64,000 bases of DNA from Planctomycetota bacterium (GTDB lineage Bacteria > Planctomycetota > PLA2). Below, in pieces: positions 60,405 through 64,000 of this stretch (its first letter is position 1; each line of letters begins with the position of its first letter). The position numbers and the translations under genes are program-made. Under the pieces are notes generated by a model, which was not told where the DNA came from, ran no database searches, and saw nothing but the letters and a program-made list of their open reading frames with translations. The stretch covers positions 1 to 64,000 of the forward strand of contig JAJFFF010000013.1 of NCBI GenBank assembly GCA_021776785.1, in the 5' to 3' direction.

Positions 60405-62051
60405 CTACTTCGACGTTGGATGGGCCGCGCGGGCACAAAAGCACGAAGCCCGGATCTTGATGGTGGCGTGGGTCCAGGCCGCCGCGAAGCGTCGCCGCAC
60501 CGCCGTGGCTTTGTCCACGCTTCCCCGGCGCTCCAGGCACAGCGCCAGTCCGTGCAGGGCCCAACCGTTCTCGGCGTGTAGCTCGAGGTCCTTGCGGTAG
60601 ACGTTTTCGGCCTCCTCGACCTGGTCGGCGTCGAGCAGGAGCGCACCCAGGGCGTGCCGCGACGGCATCATCCACGACGACGGCTCCTGATAGCCGAGCC
60701 GGTCCTCAAGCTCGACCGCTCGCCGCAGGTGGGCAAGACCCCGCGTGTTCGCGCCCGACTTGAATGCCCTCTCGCCCGCCAGCATCTGGCGCGCGATGGC
60801 AAGCACGTCGTGTAGCCGCACGCGGCGATTGCGCGCGTCTTTCGGCACCGCTGCGGCGAAGCGCTCAAACGCGTCCGCCTCGGTGCCCGCCTCGTTGAAG
60901 CGTGCGGTGTTGGCGTACGCGACGCCGCGTCCGTAGTGGTGCAGCGCTAGCGCGTGCGGATGCTGGCTCAAGGGCGGGGGAGCGGCGAGCAGTTGCTCCC
61001 ACCGGCCGAACCGAATGTAGACGTGCACAATCGACGTCAGGTACTCGGCTGCGCCGCTATCGTCGCGCAACTCCTCCGGGATGGCGGCGGCCGCTCGCGT
61101 ACTGCCGAGGATGGCGTCCTCGTACCGTCCCGCGTACATCGCCGCCCACGAAAGGAAGTGGTTGTTATGCGCGTGCGAGAAGTGGAGGCGGCTCCGAGGC
61201 TCCGGCTTGCGTGCGAAGTACGCGCGGTCGAGGGCCGTGGCTTTTTTGTTTGCCTCGACCGCGTCCAGGTACCGGCCCAAGCGCACGTAGATATGCGCCG
61301 GCATGTGCACGAGGTGGCCACTTCCGGGCACGAGTCCCGCCAGCCGATCGGCGGCCGCTTCCGCGCGTTCGGGATAGGGGGACGGCTCGATCGCGTGGAT
61401 GTAGAGGTGATTGGCGCCGGGATGGTTCACGTTGCGTGCGAGGACGCGCTCAAGCGTGGCGACGATCTCGTTGGTCCGTCCCGCGGGCTTGCCTCCCTTG
61501 CTCCAGAGCGCCCAAGGATTCAAGTTCATCAGCGCGTCCGCATACAGCGTCCCGACGTCGTCGTCATCGGGGTAACGCTGCCACAGTTCGCCCATCGCGT
61601 CCGCGTACGCCTCGTTGAGTGCCGTGCGGTCTTTCGGCGGTGGGTCCGCGTAACGCTTGGCCAGGGCGTCAATCAAGCCTCGCTCGACCGGCGTCGCTCG
61701 AGCGCGCTTGGCCCGTTTGAGCGCGGCCATCGCGCGCCGGATGGACTTCGCATCCGGGTCGACCAGATTGTAGTACGGACCGAGTGCGAAGGCTTCGCCC
61801 CAGTACGCCATCGCGCATTCCGGATCGAGGTGCGCCGCATACCGAAACGACTCCGCGGCCTCGGCGTGGTTGAATCCGTAGACGAGCACCAGGCCCTGAT
61901 CGAAGTACTCCTGTGCTTGCTCTTCGTTTGTGCTGACTTGGCGCTTGTGATCGCCCATGCCGTCGAAGCGAAGCGGCGGCGGCATCGCCGCGGGTGTTGT
62001 GGGTGCGCGTGCGCATCCGAGCACGAGCAAGAAGACAAAGATGTATCGCAT
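60405..62051 (-). CDS. Tetratricopeptide-repeat lipoprotein
   Basis: A 548-residue protein with a lipoprotein signal (MRYIFVFLLVLGCARAP, Cys13). TPR-like units occur from about residue 45 (YGFNHAEAAESFRYAAHLDPECAMAYWGEAFALGPY) through the middle (LGRYLDAVEANKKATALDRAY, YAGRYEDAILGSTRAAAAIP) to the end (LEDRLGYQEPSSW..., VEEAENVYRKDLELHAENGWALHGLALCLERRG). The HxxxxHxH-like set HLVHMPAHIYVRLG and LHFSHAHNNHFLSW is rich in His, but no enzyme is recognised. Likely outer-membrane scaffold. Confidence 0.85.
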   Translation of the reverse strand: MRYIFVFLLVLGCARAPTTPAAMPPPLRFDGMGDHKRQVSTNEEQAQEYFDQGLVLVYGFNHAEAAESFRYAAHLDPECAMAYWGEAFALGPYYNLVDPDAKSIRRAMAALKRAKRARATPVERGLIDALAKRYADPPPKDRTALNEAYADAMGELWQRYPDDDDVGTLYADALMNLNPWALWSKGGKPAGRTNEIVATLERVLARNVNHPGANHLYIHAIEPSPYPERAEAAADRLAGLVPGSGHLVHMPAHIYVRLGRYLDAVEANKKATALDRAYFARKPEPRSRLHFSHAHNNHFLSWAAMYAGRYEDAILGSTRAAAAIPEELRDDSGAAEYLTSIVHVYIRFGRWEQLLAAPPPLSQHPHALALHHYGRGVAYANTARFNEAGTEADAFERFAAAVPKDARNRRVRLHDVLAIARQMLAGERAFKSGANTRGLAHLRRAVELEDRLGYQEPSSWMMPSRHALGALLLDADQVEEAENVYRKDLELHAENGWALHGLALCLERRGSVDKATAVRRRFAAAWTHATIKIRASCFCARAAHPTSK

Positions 62052-62159
62052 GCTAATTCCTTACGCGCCGGCGCTCGGCGTGGGTGACGCCCGCGGCCGC
62101 GGCAAAGACGGCGTCGACTCCGAAGTCGCTGTGCCAGGCACCGCCGTCGTTTTTTTTCC

Positions 62160-64000
62160 CTATTCCTGTGCCACGGGTGGGCCGCCCAATTCTTGTAGTC
62201 GGGCGCGGCGGGTTCTCCATTCGTGGCCGTCGAGCGCGCGTCGCTTGCCCTCGGCTCCCATCTCGAAGCCCGTGATCACCTCGACCCAGATTCGGATGCG
62301 CACCGGGTCGCCGCGAAGGGGCGTGCGCTGCGCGTCCCAGACGTGAACCGTTCCGGAGAACGAGCCCGCCTGGATCCGTCCGTCCCGCGTGAACGCGACG
62401 CCGCCGGAGTTTGCGTTTTGCGTCAGCGTCGGCCCGATCGGTTGCGACGTAGAAACGTCCCAGATGCGAACCGTTCCATCGGAGGAGGCGGTGACGACGG
62501 TGCGACCGTCCGAGCTCAGCGCCGTACCGACCCCGACCTCGATGGGACTCGGGAGCCTAATGACTTCGGAAACGGGTTTGCCGCTGGCCACGTCCCACAC
62601 CCAGACGGCGTTGTCCACACCACCCGAAGCGACGCGCCGGCCGTCGCCGGAAAACGACAAGGATGCGCCCGAGCCCCGGTGTCCGATCAACACGACGGGA
62701 GGACCGTCACTTTGTGTGGCGAAGACGCGGCATCGCTTGTCAGCTCCGGTCACGCCAAAGCGAGCGCCGTCCGGGGAAAACGCCACACCTTGCGCGCGCC
62801 CGACGATCGTCAGCGCGGGGCGCGTCAGTTCGCCGGTGCGGAGGTTGCGGAGCTCGACCGAGCCGTCGAACGAGCCGGCGAGCGTGCGCGTGCCGTCCGC
62901 GTTGATCGCCACCGACCAGACGCCGCCTCCCGGTTGACGATGTTCAAACACGAGCTCACTCGTCGCCGTGTCGAATAATCGACTCCGATCATGACAGCCC
63001 AGCATGACTCGCGAACGATCCGTGCTGACCGCCATGGCTCGGATCCCGCCCGCGTGTTGCACAGTACACAGCTTTTTTTTCGTCAACGCGTCGTGCACGT
63101 TCACCGTTTCGCCGTTCTTGATCAGTACGTAGCGACAGTCTTTGGTGTAGATGGCCTCGTGATCAAACATCTCGTGCTGCACGATCTCTACCGATTGGCT
63201 GGCGGCCGGGCGCCAGATTCGCGCCGCGTTGTCGTCGCACCCGGTCGCGAGCCGCGTCCCGTCGCCGGCCCATGCGACGGAGTGGACCTGCGCTTCGTGT
63301 TCGAAAGCGGGCCCCGCTGGAGCGTTGCGATCGGGGTCCCAGAGCTGCGCCGTGTTGTCAAAGCTCGCGACGAGGACGCGCTTGCCGTCCGGGCTCACGC
63401 GCAGGCGATGAATGAGACCTCGGTGCGCCCACGGCCCGGCCACGTACTCGCCCTTGGATGTATCCAGCGTCTTGTCCGCGTCGGCGATCGCCTGTTCGAT
63501 ACTCCACACGTAGACGTCGCCGTTCCCGTCCCCGGTGACGATCCTCGCGCCGGGAAGAAAGTCAGCAGCGCCCACGCGCGATGCGTGCCGAAACGTGGCG
63601 ACTTTCTCGCGCGAGTCGAAGTCCCACAGCAGCGCTAGGTTGGCGTGCGACGACGTCAAAATGTACTGGCCGTCGGGACTCACGGTCACGTCGTGGACCA
63701 CGTGTGCGTGCTTTTCGAGCGCCCCGAGAAACTGTCCGGTCGTCGCGTCCCAGATCGTGACCGCTCCGCTACCGCAACTGGTGACAACCTGGTTGTCGTC
63801 CGGGTGGCGGTAGGCGACGCCAAGCACGCCTCCGCTCGCGATCATCTCCACGATCGCGCGCGGCGTTCGCCGCTCAAGGTGCTCGAAGGTGTGGATGCGG
63901 TCGCCCGTCTTCATGTTCCATTGAAACGCCGTTGTCGAATGAAACTCGGCTGTAAGCAGGCGCGTGCCTTCCCGTGAGAACGCGACTTCGTGGACGTCGC
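62160..64000 (-). CDS. WD40 beta-propeller protein (cut by window edge)
   Basis: The minus-strand frame is open past the right edge; 613 residues are visible. Repeats of about 40 residues follow the WD40 pattern, for example VHEVAFSREGTRLLTAEF, VVHDVTVSPDGQYILTSSHANLALLWDFDS, VHSVAWAGDGTRLATGCDDNAARIW and TALSSDGRTVVTASSDGTVRIWDVST. At least 12 blades are visible, so two propellers. In this lineage such proteins often carry an N-terminal kinase domain, which may lie outside the window. C-terminus is a charged tail of about 40 residues. Confidence 0.85.
   Translation of the reverse strand, partial: DVHEVAFSREGTRLLTAEFHSTTAFQWNMKTGDRIHTFEHLERRTPRAIVEMIASGGVLGVAYRHPDDNQVVTSCGSGAVTIWDATTGQFLGALEKHAHVVHDVTVSPDGQYILTSSHANLALLWDFDSREKVATFRHASRVGAADFLPGARIVTGDGNGDVYVWSIEQAIADADKTLDTSKGEYVAGPWAHRGLIHRLRVSPDGKRVLVASFDNTAQLWDPDRNAPAGPAFEHEAQVHSVAWAGDGTRLATGCDDNAARIWRPAASQSVEIVQHEMFDHEAIYTKDCRYVLIKNGETVNVHDALTKKKLCTVQHAGGIRAMAVSTDRSRVMLGCHDRSRLFDTATSELVFEHRQPGGGVWSVAINADGTRTLAGSFDGSVELRNLRTGELTRPALTIVGRAQGVAFSPDGARFGVTGADKRCRVFATQSDGPPVVLIGHRGSGASLSFSGDGRRVASGGVDNAVWVWDVASGKPVSEVIRLPSPIEVGVGTALSSDGRTVVTASSDGTVRIWDVSTSQPIGPTLTQNANSGGVAFTRDGRIQAGSFSGTVHVWDAQRTPLRGDPVRIRIWVEVITGFEMGAEGKRRALDGHEWRTRRARLQELGGPPVAQE

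Overview
The window looks like chromosomal DNA of a Gram-negative, GC-rich bacterium, most likely a member of the Planctomycetota; that assignment is an inference. The signs are five ECF sigma factors in 64 kb, three of them fused to unrelated domains; a Hanks-type Ser/Thr kinase with a PD40 propeller facing an ECF sigma gene; a 1739-residue secreted protein with terpenoid-cyclase-like repeats, a LamG-like domain and a HELGH motif; several proteins with carboxypeptidase regulatory-like modules; and an outer-membrane setting (an OmpH/Skp chaperone, many lipoproteins, MlaF-type ATPases). No rRNA, tRNA, CRISPR array or transposase was recognised. Both window ends cut through minus-strand genes: an NtrC-type response regulator on the left and a WD40 protein on the right.

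Layout. 1-8 kb: regulator end, PIG-L deacetylase, an MglB-like/MglA-like pair in which the GTPase carries a long Pro/Ala linker and a C-terminal membrane anchor, and a tightly overlapping glgA-ROK kinase-nitroreductase operon followed by a 16-bp tandem repeat and an element with inverted repeats. 8-20 kb: SMI1/KNR4-like protein, carboxypeptidase-regulatory-like membrane protein, AlkD-like protein, ankyrin protein, APH-type kinase and the 1739-residue protein. 20-29 kb: OmpH; sigma/anti-sigma-like/LRR operon, whose LRR gene has one in-frame TGA; ECF sigma divergent from the Ser/Thr kinase; lipoproteins. 29.6-31.1 kb: an ECF sigma factor fused in one frame to a shortened, catalytically degenerate ATP-synthase beta-like domain, the most unusual protein here. 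31-43 kb: DinB-like protein, GNAT, metallophosphoesterase lipoprotein, and a sulfur cluster (persulfide dioxygenase-rhodanese, split YeeE/YedE transporter, dienelactone hydrolase, DoxX) lying between two CPA2 antiporters, with an 18-bp perfect palindrome before doxX. 43-49.5 kb: HEAT protein, a sigma factor with a membrane segment, HEAT-like region and PDZ domain, pirin, and a sigma factor with a membrane segment and carboxypeptidase-regulatory-like modules. 49.5-55.6 kb: beta-lactamase-fold hydrolase, ASCH protein, an atypical lower-GC overlapping gene pair (acidic-tailed protein and HTH-ACT protein), methyltransferase, EF-hand protein, DinB-like protein. 55.6-59.2 kb: a block with a hypothetical gene and two MlaF-like ATPases lies between inverted copies of a 157-bp MITE-like element. 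59.2-64 kb: NTF2-like lipoprotein, TPR lipoprotein, WD40 protein.

Much of the window concerns envelope sensing. Sigma factors are paired with or fused to membrane and extracytoplasmic modules, and many genes encode exported proteins. The sulfur cluster is the clearest metabolic unit: persulfide oxidation, import of a sulfur species, and two accessory membrane or exported proteins.
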